Assembly (NCBI GenBank): GCA_020723485.1
Contig: DYIU01000001.1
Span: 62,001-126,000 of the forward strand
DNA length: 64,000 nucleotides
Source: Acidimicrobium ferrooxidans
GTDB lineage: Bacteria; Actinomycetota; Geothermincolia; Fen-727; Anoxymicrobiaceae
Direction of reading: 5' to 3'
The position numbers and the translations under genes were made by a program. This document shows, in pieces, positions 54,142-63,109 of this stretch. Under the pieces are notes generated by a model. The model was not told where the DNA came from, searched no databases, and was given only the letters and a program-made list of their open reading frames with translations. How positions within the stretch are numbered: the stretch's first letter is position 1; the number at the start of each line of letters is the position of its first letter.

Positions 54142-54767
54142 GTGCGCTCTTTGAGGGCGCAGCATGGAGCGCCGGCGGCGATGGTGTACGGCGGGATGTC
54201 GCGCGTCACCACGGAGCCTGCGCCGATGACCGCCCCGTCCCCGATGGTGACGCCCCTTGTGACCACCACCATCGAACCCAGCCAGCAGTCCTTCCCGATG
54301 GAGACCGGGCCGTACTCGCCGTACTGCTCGCGCATGGGCGTGCCGAGCTCCATGCCGTGGTCGGCGCAGTTGATGTTGATGAACGGCCCGAACATGGTGT
54401 CGTCGCCTATGGTCAGGTCGTCGAAAGCGTTGAAGATGTTGTAGGGACCGATGCCGACCCTGTCGCCCACCCTCAGGGTGGCCTTGTTGGCGGCGTGCAG
54501 GCGGGCCCCGGTGTCGATGGTGACGTTGTCGCCGACCTCGAGCCGCCCGTCGTCGATGCCGCGGATCTCGATGGGGCGCGGGATGAAGACCCCCTTCCCT
54601 ATCGAGCACGAGGAGCGCCCGGCGAGCGCCAGGTCGACCCAGCCGGATATCCAGGCCGCCTCGCCCAGCTCGACGCCCTTGCGGCGGAGGTACCACGGGC
54701 AGAACAGGACCCTCGGGTTACTGAGCGCGAACGGCACGGCGCGCGCCATGTGCGATAAACTGCCCAA
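54138..54767 (-). CDS. Hexapeptide-repeat acyltransferase
   Basis: 209 residues. A left-handed beta-helix is visible from about residue 50 (RLEVGDNVTIDTGARLHAAN, VGIGPYNIFNAFDDLTIGDD). The His in NCADHGMELG is the likely catalytic residue, and GDGAVIGAGSVVTRDIPPYT ends the domain. TTG 54767 lies 4 bases after GGGGGA; ATG 54749 is the alternative. It is probably an O-acetyltransferase for a surface sugar. Confidence 0.82.
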   Translation of the reverse strand: MGSLSHMARAVPFALSNPRVLFCPWYLRRKGVELGEAAWISGWVDLALAGRSSCSIGKGVFIPRPIEIRGIDDGRLEVGDNVTIDTGARLHAANKATLRVGDRVGIGPYNIFNAFDDLTIGDDTMFGPFININCADHGMELGTPMREQYGEYGPVSIGKDCWLGSMVVVTRGVTIGDGAVIGAGSVVTRDIPPYTIAAGAPCCALKERT

Positions 54768-54810
54768 TCTTCCCCCTGGTTCTCCGGCCCGGGGCCGGGG
54801 TACACCGTCT

Positions 54811-55506
54811 CTATCGCAATACCATACCACGGTAGCCCGCTGACTGCGGCTCGAGGTCACCCGCGTCGGCGAAGCTGTAGTAGGCGCTGTCGGCCCCGAT
54901 TATCACGTGGTCGAGCAGCGGGATGCCGAGGATGCGGCCGACCTCCTCGAGGCGGCCGGTTATGCGGCGGTCCTCGTCGGAGGGGACCGGGTCGCCGCTG
55001 GGGTGGTTGTGCGCGAAGATAACCCCCGAAGCGGCGCTGCGCACGGCCGGACGGAACGCCTCGCGGGGGTGGACTATGCTGGCCGTGAGCGTGCCCCGCG
55101 ATATTACCTCTGTGCGGATGAGCCGGAGCTTGGCGTCGACCATGGCGCAGCTGAAGACCTCTATCCTCTCGGAGACCATCCAGGGCCAGAACGCGTTGTA
55201 GACGTCACAGCTCGAGGACATGCGCGCGCCGGGCACGACCCCCGACAGGGCCCTGCGGCCGAGCTCTACCGCGGCCACCACCGACGCCGCCCTGGCCGGC
55301 CCGATGCCCGGGAGCCGCCGCAGCTCCTCGAACGAGACCTCGGCAAGGCCCCGCGCGCCGCCCGCCGAGTCGATGACCGCCCGGGAGAGGGCCTCGGCGC
55401 ACGAGCCGCCCGAGATGACGAGAGAAAGGAGCTGGACGTCGGTGAGAGAGCCGGCTCCTCCGGCTGCCAGCCTGCCGCGGTTTGCCGTGTTCTCGCTGTT
55501 TCCCAA
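54811..55506 (-). CDS. radC: RadC-family JAB/MPN-domain protein
   Basis: 231 residues. The N-terminal helix-hairpin-helix RRLPGIGPARAASVVAAVEL is followed by the JAMM metal site IFAHNHPSGDPVPSDED and LLDHVIIGADSAYYSF. RadC proteins are widespread; their cellular role is not settled. It starts at TTG 55506. Confidence 0.92.
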   Translation of the reverse strand: MGNSENTANRGRLAAGGAGSLTDVQLLSLVISGGSCAEALSRAVIDSAGGARGLAEVSFEELRRLPGIGPARAASVVAAVELGRRALSGVVPGARMSSSCDVYNAFWPWMVSERIEVFSCAMVDAKLRLIRTEVISRGTLTASIVHPREAFRPAVRSAASGVIFAHNHPSGDPVPSDEDRRITGRLEEVGRILGIPLLDHVIIGADSAYYSFADAGDLEPQSAGYRGMVLR

Positions 55507-55620
55507 GTAGACCCCCGTAACGCCGACCCGGAGCCGGCCTCACTCGAACTAGCAATACAAGCAAATGGATTGTAGCACAGGAGTCGGACAGTAAAAAGGT
55601 CCAGTCTCGATACGGGCGGC

Positions 55621-57150
55621 TCAGGTGTTGAGCTCGCGGTATACCGGGGCCAGGCCCGCGTAGAGGCGCTTGAAGCTCGCGAACAGCTCGTCGTAGACGA
55701 CCTTGCTGGAGGGCTCGGGTTCGAAGGACTTCCTCACCTTGACCACTTCCTCGACGGCGCGGTAGTCCTTGAACATGCCCAGGGCGAGCGGGACCACCAG
55801 GGCCGCTCCAAGCGCGCCCGCGTCCTGCGCGCCCACGACGGGCTCTATCCGCCTTCCCGTGACGTCGGCGAAGATCTGCATCCAGGCGTCGGACTGCGCG
55901 CCGCCGCCTATGGCACGCACCGTGGGGCAGGGAAGTCCCTTGGTCGCCGCCGCCTCGAAGCACCAGCGGAAGTTCATCGCAACGCCCTCGTACACCGAGC
56001 GCAGCATGTCCTCGCGCTTGTGGTCCAGGTTGAGGTTCACGAATCCTCCCCGGAGGGAGTTGTCGGTCACCGGGGCCCTCTCGCCGAACATCCACGGCGT
56101 GAATATGAGCCGGCGAGAGCCGGGGGGCACGCCGCTTATCACCCTGTCCAGCTCGGCGTAGATGCCGCCCAAGGGTTCCGCCCGCCTGCGCTCCTCCTCA
56201 GTGATGAGCTGTTCGGTGGCCCACTTCAGGCAGCCTCCGGCGGTGATGAGCTCCGCGGTGAGAAGCCACATTGACGGGTCGGCCGCCGCGATAGAGGCCA
56301 TCCCGAACTTGCCCAGGTTGACCGATTTCTCGGAATGGATGAGGAGCAGGCCCGATGTGCCGATGCTTATTACGCACTCGCCGTGCTCCATCGCGCCGCC
56401 GCCTATCATTGCGGCGGGCGCGTCTCCCATCCCGCTCACCACGGGGGTCCCGGGCGCGAGGCCCATCTGCTTGGCGGCCGCTTCCGTGAGCCCGCCCGCG
56501 ACCTCGGCGGACTTCGTGACCGGTGGCAGCTTACCGGCGTCGCCGCCCAGCACTTTTATCATGAGGCTCGACCAGCCGCGGGTCTTCTTGTCCATGTATC
56601 CCGTGACCGACGCGGCGGTCTGGTCGGAGTTGAACGCGCCGGTGGCCCTGTAGACAATGTATCCCTTCACGTCCAGGAAGACGTGCGTGCGCTCGAATAT
56701 CTCGGGAGCCTCCTCCTCAACCCACTTGTACTTGCACATGACGTCCTTGCCCGAGGGGACTACCCCGACGGCGGCCATCAGCACGCGCCTGCCGCCCAGG
56801 CGCCTCACCACGCGGTCAGCCTGTGCCTGGGCCCGGGAGTCCATCCATATCATGCAGTTGCACAGCGGCTCGCCGTCGCCGGTCACCGGGAGCACTCCCA
56901 GCATCTGGGAGGCGAACGAGAGGCCGAGGACGTCGGAGGGGTCTATTCCGGTACGCTCCACGAGGCGCCGGGTGGTGCCCACGACGGCGTCCCACCAGGT
57001 CTCGGGCTCCTGCTCTGCGCAGTGGTCCCGCGGGAACATCACCTCGTAGGGCTCGAACTCGGTCGCCACTATGTTTCCCTCGGGGGTCGCCAGCACGGCC
57101 TTGCACCCTCCCGTGCCGACGTCGTAGCCGAACATGTACTGCTCGCTCAC
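55621..57150 (-). CDS. FGGY-family carbohydrate kinase (xylulokinase-like)
   Basis: 509 residues. FGYDVGTGGCKAVLATPEG is the N-terminal phosphate-binding loop. The catalytic base Asp lies in MIWMDSRAQAQ/GMGDAPAAMIGGGA. The second FGGY domain has VRAIGGGAQSDAWMQIFADV. GTG 57150 lies 4 bases after GAGGAGGTAG, and ychF ends 10 bases upstream. It phosphorylates a pentulose or related polyol; no sugar operon is nearby to indicate which. Confidence 0.88.
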   Translation of the reverse strand: MSEQYMFGYDVGTGGCKAVLATPEGNIVATEFEPYEVMFPRDHCAEQEPETWWDAVVGTTRRLVERTGIDPSDVLGLSFASQMLGVLPVTGDGEPLCNCMIWMDSRAQAQADRVVRRLGGRRVLMAAVGVVPSGKDVMCKYKWVEEEAPEIFERTHVFLDVKGYIVYRATGAFNSDQTAASVTGYMDKKTRGWSSLMIKVLGGDAGKLPPVTKSAEVAGGLTEAAAKQMGLAPGTPVVSGMGDAPAAMIGGGAMEHGECVISIGTSGLLLIHSEKSVNLGKFGMASIAAADPSMWLLTAELITAGGCLKWATEQLITEEERRRAEPLGGIYAELDRVISGVPPGSRRLIFTPWMFGERAPVTDNSLRGGFVNLNLDHKREDMLRSVYEGVAMNFRWCFEAAATKGLPCPTVRAIGGGAQSDAWMQIFADVTGRRIEPVVGAQDAGALGAALVVPLALGMFKDYRAVEEVVKVRKSFEPEPSSKVVYDELFASFKRLYAGLAPVYRELNT

Positions 57151-57160
57151 GTCTACCTCC

Positions 57161-58255
57161 TCACGTCGCGAACTTGAAATGGATGACGTCGCCGTCGTGG
57201 ACCACGTACTCGCGGCCTTCCACCCGCAGCGCCCCACCGTCACGCGCCGCGTGGAAACTGCCGCACCTCACGAAGTCGTCCTGGTGGACCACCTCGGCTT
57301 TCACGAATCCCTTCTCGAAGTCCGTGTGTATCCGGCCGGCCGCAGACGCCGCGCTGGAGCCCTCGGGTATGGGCCACGACCTGCACTCGTTGGAGTCGAT
57401 GGAGAAGAACGTTATGAGGCCGAGCAGCTCGAAGCCGGCCCGCGCTATCCGCGCCAGGCTCTCCTCCTCGATGCCCATCTCGGCCTCGAACTCCGCCGCT
57501 TCCTCGGGCTCGAGCTCGGCGAGCTCGGCTTCGGTCTCCGCGTTGGCGACCAGGACGGGGAAGCCACGCTCGGCGGCCCACTCCCGGATGCCGGCCTCAT
57601 GCTTCGCGGCGCCGCCGGGCGACTCTCCGACGTTCAGGACCACCATAGTGGGCTTCAGGCTCAGCAGGCCCGTCTCCAGGGTGCAGTTCGCCTGGAGCTT
57701 GAGCGCCCTGTCGCGGTCGATCAGGCACTCGCCGCCGATGAGCTCCTCGAGGCCCGCCAGCGCCTCGGCCCGCGCCGTCTTGTCGCGTGCTCCGCTCTTG
57801 GCCGCCTGCCTTGCCTTCGATATCTCGCGGCCCAGTATCTCCAGGTCCGCGAGCAGGAGCTCTGTCTCGATGAGCTCCGCGTCCCGCACCGGGTCTATGC
57901 CGCCCGTTACGTGGGCTACACCCCCGGCCTCGAACGCCCGCACCACGTGAACCAGGGCGTCGACCTCGCGTATGTTGGCGAGGAACTTGTTGCCCAGGCC
58001 TTCGCCCTTGCTCGCGCCCTCCACGAGCCCCGCGATGTCCACGAAGCTCACCGTCGCGGGGACCCGGCGGTCGCAGCCGGCGAGGTCCGCCACCCTGTCC
58101 AGGCGGGGGTCCGGGACGGGGACGACGCCTACGTTAGGCTCCACGGTGGTAAAGGGGTAATCCGCCACGAGCGCGCCGCACCTTGAGAGCGCGTTGAACA
58201 GCGTGGTCTTGCCGGCGTTGGGGAGGCCGACTATTCCGACCTTGAGTGAGCTCAT
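57161..58255 (-). CDS. ychF: YchF/OLA1 family P-loop ATPase
   Basis: 364 residues, the usual length. [20 protein letters not shown] is the P-loop, and [11 protein letters not shown] carries the N-x-x-E motif that gives ATP preference. [20 protein letters not shown] is the G3 region and the C-terminal TGS domain ends [14 protein letters not shown]. It binds ribosomes in other bacteria. ATG 58255 follows GGGAGGTTCGGAGC. Confidence 0.96.
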   Translation of the reverse strand: MSSLKVGIVGLPNAGKTTLFNALSRCGALVADYPFTTVEPNVGVVPVPDPRLDRVADLAGCDRRVPATVSFVDIAGLVEGASKGEGLGNKFLANIREVDALVHVVRAFEAGGVAHVTGGIDPVRDAELIETELLLADLEILGREISKARQAAKSGARDKTARAEALAGLEELIGGECLIDRDRALKLQANCTLETGLLSLKPTMVVLNVGESPGGAAKHEAGIREWAAERGFPVLVANAETEAELAELEPEEAAEFEAEMGIEEESLARIARAGFELLGLITFFSIDSNECRSWPIPEGSSAASAAGRIHTDFEKGFVKAEVVHQDDFVRCGSFHAARDGGALRVEGREYVVHDGDVIHFKFAT

Positions 58256-58384
58256 GCTCCGAACCTCCCTCCGAGGAGCGCGCTTTTCAGGCTCAAGCCT
58301 ACTACAGAGCGAGCTCCAGTTGGAGTCCGCCGGGTCCAAATCCCGGGACGGCTGTATAATATGCCGGGAAATCCGGTTGCGTCA

Positions 58385-58416
58385 GAAAAACGCAACAAAG
58401 TGACCTGACCCCATTT
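58385..58416. repeat. REP-like element, family B
   Basis: AAAAACGCAACAAAGTGACC then TGACCCCATTTGTG. It lies directly upstream of the selenoprotein ribosome site. Confidence 0.7.
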
Positions 58417-58434
58417 GTGCGGCGAGGAGGGGGA

Positions 58435-59355
58435 ATGAGTACGGGCGACGTTAAGAAGCTCTCTGCGACGGCCCGCTGGAGGCTGGTCCGCTACGTCAAC
58501 TGAAGCCAGGCGAGCTTCGGTACCGTCGTGGACGGTACGGGGGAAAGCGACCGTGGCCTGATGAGGCCTGCCTGCCCTCTGGAGGGCGGGGCTGTCAGCA
58601 TGGGCTCGACGTGCGGCGTGGTCTCCGGGGGCTGCCTCGCTCTCGCGCTGCATTTCGATGACGAGGTCGCTTCACGCGACCCGGAGAAGGCGGCCGTGCT
58701 CTACGACCGGATGCGCACGTACACGCGGTGGTTCGAGACCGAATTCGGCAGCACCATCTGCAGGGAGCGCTCCGGGGTCGAATTCAACCGTCTGCCCGGG
58801 CTGGTCGACTACCTCTTCACCGGGAAGTTCCTGACCCGCTGCGTGGCCCACGTGGGCCCCGCGGTAGAGCATGTTGTCGAGATGTGCTCGCGGCCCCTGG
58901 AGGGTGCGGGCACTGAGGCGAAAGGCGGATACTGCGCGGCGCCCGTGATACGGCGCCTCAGCGGCGAGGGGGATGACGCCGGCCTGCTGGAGCGGGTGTC
59001 CGTGGCGCTCGACGGCGGCATCGGCCTGAGCGGAGGCCTCTGCGGCGCCCTCGCGGGAGCGCTGATGCTCATAGGGGGGCGCTACGGCGCCGACCCCAGG
59101 GAATCCCTTTTCCGCGGCACGCTCGTCCCCACCCTCAAGGGACACGTGAACATGTACAGGCGCCTGGACCGTCCGGAGCTGTGGTCGTTAGGAGGCCCGC
59201 TCGCCAGGGGATTCAGGAAAGAGTTCGGCTCCATGGAGTGCCGCGAGATAACCGGCCGCACATTCGAAACCGCGGGCGAACTCGAGGATCACATGTCGGG
59301 CTCAGAGGTCTGCGCCCGCATCCAGGACTGGCTGACCTCGAGGCCGCTGTCATAG
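58435..59355 (+). CDS. Duplicated C_GCAxxG_C_C redox protein, predicted selenoprotein (Sec at TGA 58501)
   Basis: 306 residues if the in-frame TGA at 58501 is read as selenocysteine (residue 23). ATG 58435 follows AGGAGGGGGA. Two tandem C_GCAxxG_C_C-type domains are visible. Domain 1 has Sec23 in YVN-U-SQASF (where the family has NC-[AS]QAV), Cys60 in STCGVVSGG and Cys109 in FGSTICRERSG. Domain 2 has Cys167 in GGYCAAPV, Cys203 in GLCGALAGALMLIGG and Cys269 in FGSMECREITG. The TGA sits exactly where the first redox Cys is expected and a SECIS-like hairpin follows. Starting at GTG 58528 instead would delete that position and has no ribosome site. The family is thought to be redox-active; partners are unknown. 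Confidence 0.85.
58520..58538 (+). promoter_or_regulatory. Predicted bacterial SECIS element
   Basis: Perfect stem GTACCGTC/GACGGTAC with loop GTG. The loop starts 24 bases after the TGA and its first base is G. Both match the known constraints on bacterial SECIS hairpins (short apical loop with an early G, within roughly 16-37 bases of UGA). Confidence 0.8.
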
Positions 59356-59533
59356 ACCGGGGTCAGGTCCGTTTCTCGAAGCCAGTGGTGCCCAGCACCA
59401 GCTCAGGAGATGATGACCGGGCCGACCTTATGTTGAAATGGGGGAGGAGGCGTCGCCAGGAGCCCTTGACCGCGCTATATTCAATTTGCCTCACTCCCCC
59501 AATCAACACTTTGAGCCGCGCCTGCCGGGCACG

Positions 59534-61363
59534 TCATTCCCCGCCGCTCCCCGGGGCGCCAGCCAGCGAGGCGAGCGCTTCAGTCAGCTCGCCGGCGGAA
59601 AATACGGGCTGGCATCGCCCGGGAGAGCACACGACCGCGGGAGGTGGGGTGGTATCAGTGTCGATCGGCAGGAAATCCTCCACGGTCTCGAGCCTTACAA
59701 GCTTGCGGGGATTGAACGCGGCGGCAGCCGCGGCTGTTATCTCTTTCTTCAGTTCGTTCGAGCCTTCCGGCGCCACGCGGACTTCGACCAGCCCCTCCAG
59801 GAGCAGCTCGACGGCCAGCGCGTACTCGGCGGCAAAGTAAGTGTACGAGCGGTACTTGTCCGAAAGCGACGCGAGCATTCTCCTTGCCGCATCCTCGAAC
59901 CCGTGCCCCGGGGACAGGGACTCCAGCGCCAGCAGGCAGCGCGCGCAGCTGCCGTTGACCACGACGTCGGGGAGGTCGGTCGGGATATCGCCCAGCACGC
60001 CCGGCACGTCGTCTCCGCCGGCCTCCGGCGGGGCCTCCCGGATCCAGCCCGGGCCCGCCAGGTAGCGCTCCAGCACCAGCCTGCCCATCTCTACCGCCCT
60101 TTCGAGGAAGCGGCCGTCCGTGGTGGCCTGGTACAGGTCTATCATCGCCCTCAGGTAGTTCACCTGGTCGGCGGGCTGGCCCCAGAGCGCCGGTGAGCCA
60201 TCCGGGAGCTCGAAGTAGTGGCACACCCCGGCGCCGTGCCTGAACCCCTCCCGCCATATGAAATCAGCCGAGCGCTCCGCTATCCCCAGCAGCCCCGGGT
60301 CATCGAGGACCGTCGAGGCCAGCGCGAGGGCCGATATCATCTGCGACGTGGAATCGGTATAGATAGTGCGGTCGACTGCGGGCGGCTCCAGGGCTTCCCT
60401 GCCCGCCTCGTCGCGGTGGTAATACTTCTCGTCGGCGTCCTGGCTTCCGAAGAAGCCCCTCTGCTCGTCGTCGAGCAGGCGGCCCAGGACGTAGTCCAGC
60501 GCTCCACGGGCCGTCTCGGAGTAATCGGGCCGGCCGAAGAGCTGTGAAGCTGCAAGGTAAAGGTAGATGAGGGCGGCGTTGTCGGAGAGCATCTTCTCGT
60601 AGTGCGGGGCGCTCCAGTCACGCGCGGTCGCGTACCTGAAGAACCCGCCTTCGACACGGTCATAGAGCTCGCCCATGTTCATCGCGTCCAGCGTCGAGAC
60701 CACGAAAGATCTCAGCGCCTGGCTGCCGGCCCCCAGGTACCGGGCCATCGCGAACTCGAGCGGGCCCACGGGCGGGAACTTCGGGGCCTCCCCCACTCCC
60801 CCGCAACCCCTGTCCCAGGATTCCAGTATCGCCGCCTCGACGTTCGCAGCCGTCGCCGGGTCGACTTCCCCGTCCACTGCCGCGCTCTCCACGAGCTCGC
60901 GCTCCTGGACGGCCGCCGCGGCCGCCTCGACCTCGATCTCGTCACGGCGGTCCCGATACACGGTCGCGAGCCTCTCGAGGAGGCTCTTCATCTGCTCGGG
61001 CGGGGCGTAGGTGAGCCCGGCCACCGCGCGCCCGGACGGCAGGAGGAAAGCGGTCGTGGGCCAGCCGCCCTGGTTGTAGCGCCTGTTGATGTCGGGCCGC
61101 CTGTCGCTGTCGACCCTCACGGGTATGTAATCGCGGTTGACCCTCTCGATGACTTCGGGCTCGGAGTACGAGGTCTCGTCCATGACGTGGCACCAGTGGC
61201 ACCAGACGGCCGATATGGAGAGGAGCACGAGCTTGCCCTCGCGCTCAGCCTCTTCGAAGGCCCCGGCGCCCCAGACGCGCCACTGTATGTCCCCCGCCCT
61301 GTTGGGCCTCGGGCTGAACCTGAACTCTTCCTCACCGCTGTGCGCGGCATCCATGTCGCTCAT
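59534..61363 (-). CDS. DUF255 thioredoxin-fold protein (YyaL/SSP411 type)
   Basis: 609 residues. The N-terminal thioredoxin-like domain has LLSISAVWCHWCHVMDETSY, i.e. CxxC, near residue 55, and GGWPTTAFLLPSG. The rest is an alpha/alpha-barrel with GGFFRYATARDWSAPHYEKM and DNAALIYLYLAAS, as in YyaL and SPATA20 proteins. The role is unknown. ATG 61363 is used; TTG two codons upstream is possible. It converges on the selenoprotein gene across 178 bases, which hold only a short GGGGTCAGGTCC fragment. Confidence 0.9.
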   Translation of the reverse strand: MSDMDAAHSGEEEFRFSPRPNRAGDIQWRVWGAGAFEEAEREGKLVLLSISAVWCHWCHVMDETSYSEPEVIERVNRDYIPVRVDSDRRPDINRRYNQGGWPTTAFLLPSGRAVAGLTYAPPEQMKSLLERLATVYRDRRDEIEVEAAAAAVQERELVESAAVDGEVDPATAANVEAAILESWDRGCGGVGEAPKFPPVGPLEFAMARYLGAGSQALRSFVVSTLDAMNMGELYDRVEGGFFRYATARDWSAPHYEKMLSDNAALIYLYLAASQLFGRPDYSETARGALDYVLGRLLDDEQRGFFGSQDADEKYYHRDEAGREALEPPAVDRTIYTDSTSQMISALALASTVLDDPGLLGIAERSADFIWREGFRHGAGVCHYFELPDGSPALWGQPADQVNYLRAMIDLYQATTDGRFLERAVEMGRLVLERYLAGPGWIREAPPEAGGDDVPGVLGDIPTDLPDVVVNGSCARCLLALESLSPGHGFEDAARRMLASLSDKYRSYTYFAAEYALAVELLLEGLVEVRVAPEGSNELKKEITAAAAAAFNPRKLVRLETVEDFLPIDTDTTPPPAVVCSPGRCQPVFSAGELTEALASLAGAPGSGGE

Positions 61364-61386
61364 CTGCAACCGTTCCCGATATGCGT

Positions 61387-61416
61387 CCGGCGGGGCGCAC
61401 TATGCGGCCCCGCCGG
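61387..61416. repeat. Perfect inverted repeat
   Basis: CCGGCGGGGC, 10-base loop, GCCCCGCCGG, 24 bases upstream of the DUF255 start. There is no T-run on either side, so it is more likely regulatory or structural than a terminator. A second hairpin lies at 61482-61505 (CTGACCGGGGC/GCCCCGTCAG). Confidence 0.55.
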
Positions 61417-61529
61417 GGAAAGGTACTCCTCCCGAGTGCCCGGCAGCAGGAGATGGCACTGGGGGCTGCTCGTGGCTCGATCTGACCGGGGCTTGCGCCC
61501 CGTCAGGCAGCACCCGGGAGGAGGGGCCT

Positions 61530-61685
61530 TCATGATTCTTTTTTCTCTTTCAACTCCGGCCTGGCCCCGCCGCTCTCGCTCCTCATGGACTTCTCCATAT
61601 TCACACAGGGAAACTTCGAGTCCGCGCAGTGCGGGCAGCAGAGACCCTGGCCGGTCGAACTTTTCAAAGACTTGCTCTTGCCCAT
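61530..61685 (-). CDS. Small Cys-rich protein
   Basis: 51 residues: MGKSKSLKSSTGQG, then LCCPHCADSKFPCVN and a Lys/Glu-rich tail ending EKKES. Four Cys in a CCxxC...C pattern could form a zinc knuckle or cluster. AGGGGAAGAAGGAG immediately precedes ATG 61685, a good ribosome site. I do not recognise the family. It lies in an otherwise gene-free 515-base stretch (61370-61884) and is read towards the DUF255 gene. Confidence 0.5.
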   Translation of the reverse strand: MGKSKSLKSSTGQGLCCPHCADSKFPCVNMEKSMRSESGGARPELKEKKES

Positions 61686-61782
61686 CTCCTTCTTCCCCTA
61701 TCGCTTCGACGCGACTTTCGCTTTCGTGGTTTCAGGATACGCCCGGGGTCGTGTAATCGCATTGATAACTATCAATTCAGTA

Positions 61783-61825
61783 GGAAAACGCAACATTGGG
61801 GTCAGGTCACTTTGTTGCGTTTTTA
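61783..61825. repeat. REP-like palindrome, family B (complete)
   Basis: GAAAACGCAACA and TGTTGCGTTTTT flank a GGGGTCAGGTCAC core. Rightward it ends in a T-run and would work as a terminator. It is the complete form of the half elements at 19.6, 50.1 and 58.4 kb. Confidence 0.85.
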
Positions 61826-61884
61826 CCCGGGTGCATATGTCACAATAGAATGTCCCCATTCGAGCCGGACCTCCTGGAGGGCGC

Positions 61885-62904
61885 ATGAGAGAGGCGGGCG
61901 CGGCGGCGCCGGCAAAGATAGTAGCCATATCGGATACCCATTTCGGGGACAGGTCGATGCTGCTTGACGACGCGGAGCTGGTCGACCGGTTCACGGCGGT
62001 CCTCTCCGAGCGGGGGGAGATATCAGAGCTCATCCTGCTGGGTGACATCCTGGACCTTTGGGTGAAGACCCCGGTCCCGGCACTCCGGAAGGCCCATCAT
62101 TTGATCGAAGCACTCTCGCGCCTGGAGAACGTGGAGAAGATAATCTACGTCCCCGGCAACCACGACCACCAGATGTTCCTGGATGCGTTCCGCCTGGAGC
62201 AGGACGTGCGCCTCATGCAGGGAGACCTCACAGCCCCGAAGTTCATGCCGGCGCGGCATTACGGCGAGACTGTCATCAGCGGGCTCGCCGACCCGGGTGC
62301 GCGGCCGCGCTTCTCGATGACGTACCCTTTCCTTGTGCGCAGCGTCGGCGGCAGCGAAGTGGTCTTCGCTCACGGCCACCACCTCGATTTCTACGCGACG
62401 TCACACGGGTGGGCACGAACGTTCTGGCTCGGCCGCCACATCATAAAGAAGCGGCGCCGGAAAGCCACGCTTCACGATATCGAGATGGCTAACATCCCCT
62501 TCTGCGGGGCGATGTCCATGGCCCCCTGGGTCCCCGAGCTGGTCAACGAGGGGCTTCGCTACTACCGGATAATAAGCTTCTTCTCGAAGCTGTTCCGCTC
62601 GGAGAGCCTGCAGGTGTCGCCCCTGCGCGACTCGCTCATAAGGGAGAACTACGAGGAGATATCCCAGCTGCTGCCCCAGCTAGGCCACCCGCGGCCGGCG
62701 TGCTTCATCTACGGGCATACCCACCGGCCCGGGGTCGGCAGCCTCCCGGACAGCGGCGTTGTGATAGCCAACACCGGCTCCTGGACGCACGTGGAAGACG
62801 ACGAAGTACCCACCCGTACCTGGGTGGAGCTGGATGGAGACGTGAAGCTCTACAGGCTCGCGCGCTCCGGCGCCGAACTGCTCGAGGCGGTGGCAGTCGA
62901 ATGA
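61885..62904 (+). CDS. Calcineurin-like metallophosphoesterase
   Basis: 339 residues. All motifs of a dinuclear phosphoesterase are present: [37 protein letters not shown] and [11 protein letters not shown]. The DLW and GNHDHQ arrangement resembles UDP-2,3-diacylglucosamine hydrolase-like enzymes, but the lipid-binding cap differs and the substrate is open. GGAGGGCGC precedes the ATG. It overlaps the DUF6485 frame. Confidence 0.88.
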   Translation: MREAGAAAPAKIVAISDTHFGDRSMLLDDAELVDRFTAVLSERGEISELILLGDILDLWVKTPVPALRKAHHLIEALSRLENVEKIIYVPGNHDHQMFLDAFRLEQDVRLMQGDLTAPKFMPARHYGETVISGLADPGARPRFSMTYPFLVRSVGGSEVVFAHGHHLDFYATSHGWARTFWLGRHIIKKRRRKATLHDIEMANIPFCGAMSMAPWVPELVNEGLRYYRIISFFSKLFRSESLQVSPLRDSLIRENYEEISQLLPQLGHPRPACFIYGHTHRPGVGSLPDSGVVIANTGSWTHVEDDEVPTRTWVELDGDVKLYRLARSGAELLEAVAVE

Positions 62905-62915
62905 AGGAGAACGAA

Positions 62916-63107
62916 ATGGAGTGCCCGAACCTGGGCAGGAACATGGAGTCCTGCACCTGCACCTACGAGCCGTGCAGCAGGAAGGGGAAGTGCTGCGAGT
63001 GCATCCAGTACCACCTGAAGAACCGCGAACTGCCAGCCTGCGCTTTCCCGCCCGAGGTGGAGCGCACGTACGACAGGAGCTTCGACCGCTTCAAGCAGTG
63101 CCGGTGA
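62916..63107 (+). CDS. DUF6485 small Cys-rich protein
   Basis: 63 residues. [20 protein letters not shown], then [20 protein letters not shown], gives nine Cys in a conserved spacing, followed by [19 protein letters not shown]. It is probably a metal-cluster protein. ATG 62916 is 6 bases after AAGGAG; an ATG at 62901 overlaps the upstream stop and is the alternative. Confidence 0.82.
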   Translation: MECPNLGRNMESCTCTYEPCSRKGKCCECIQYHLKNRELPACAFPPEVERTYDRSFDRFKQCR

Positions 63108-63109
63108 GG

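Noticed and set aside
54142-54696. Upstream extension of the DUF192 frame
   Set aside because: The extension is a His/Arg-rich shadow of the acyltransferase gene on the same strand; DUF192 similarity begins only near the GTGA overlap.
58528-59355. Shorter version of the redox protein starting at GTG 58528
   Set aside because: The GTG lies in the hairpin loop with no ribosome site, whereas ATG 58435 has a strong one and the TGA falls on a conserved Cys position.
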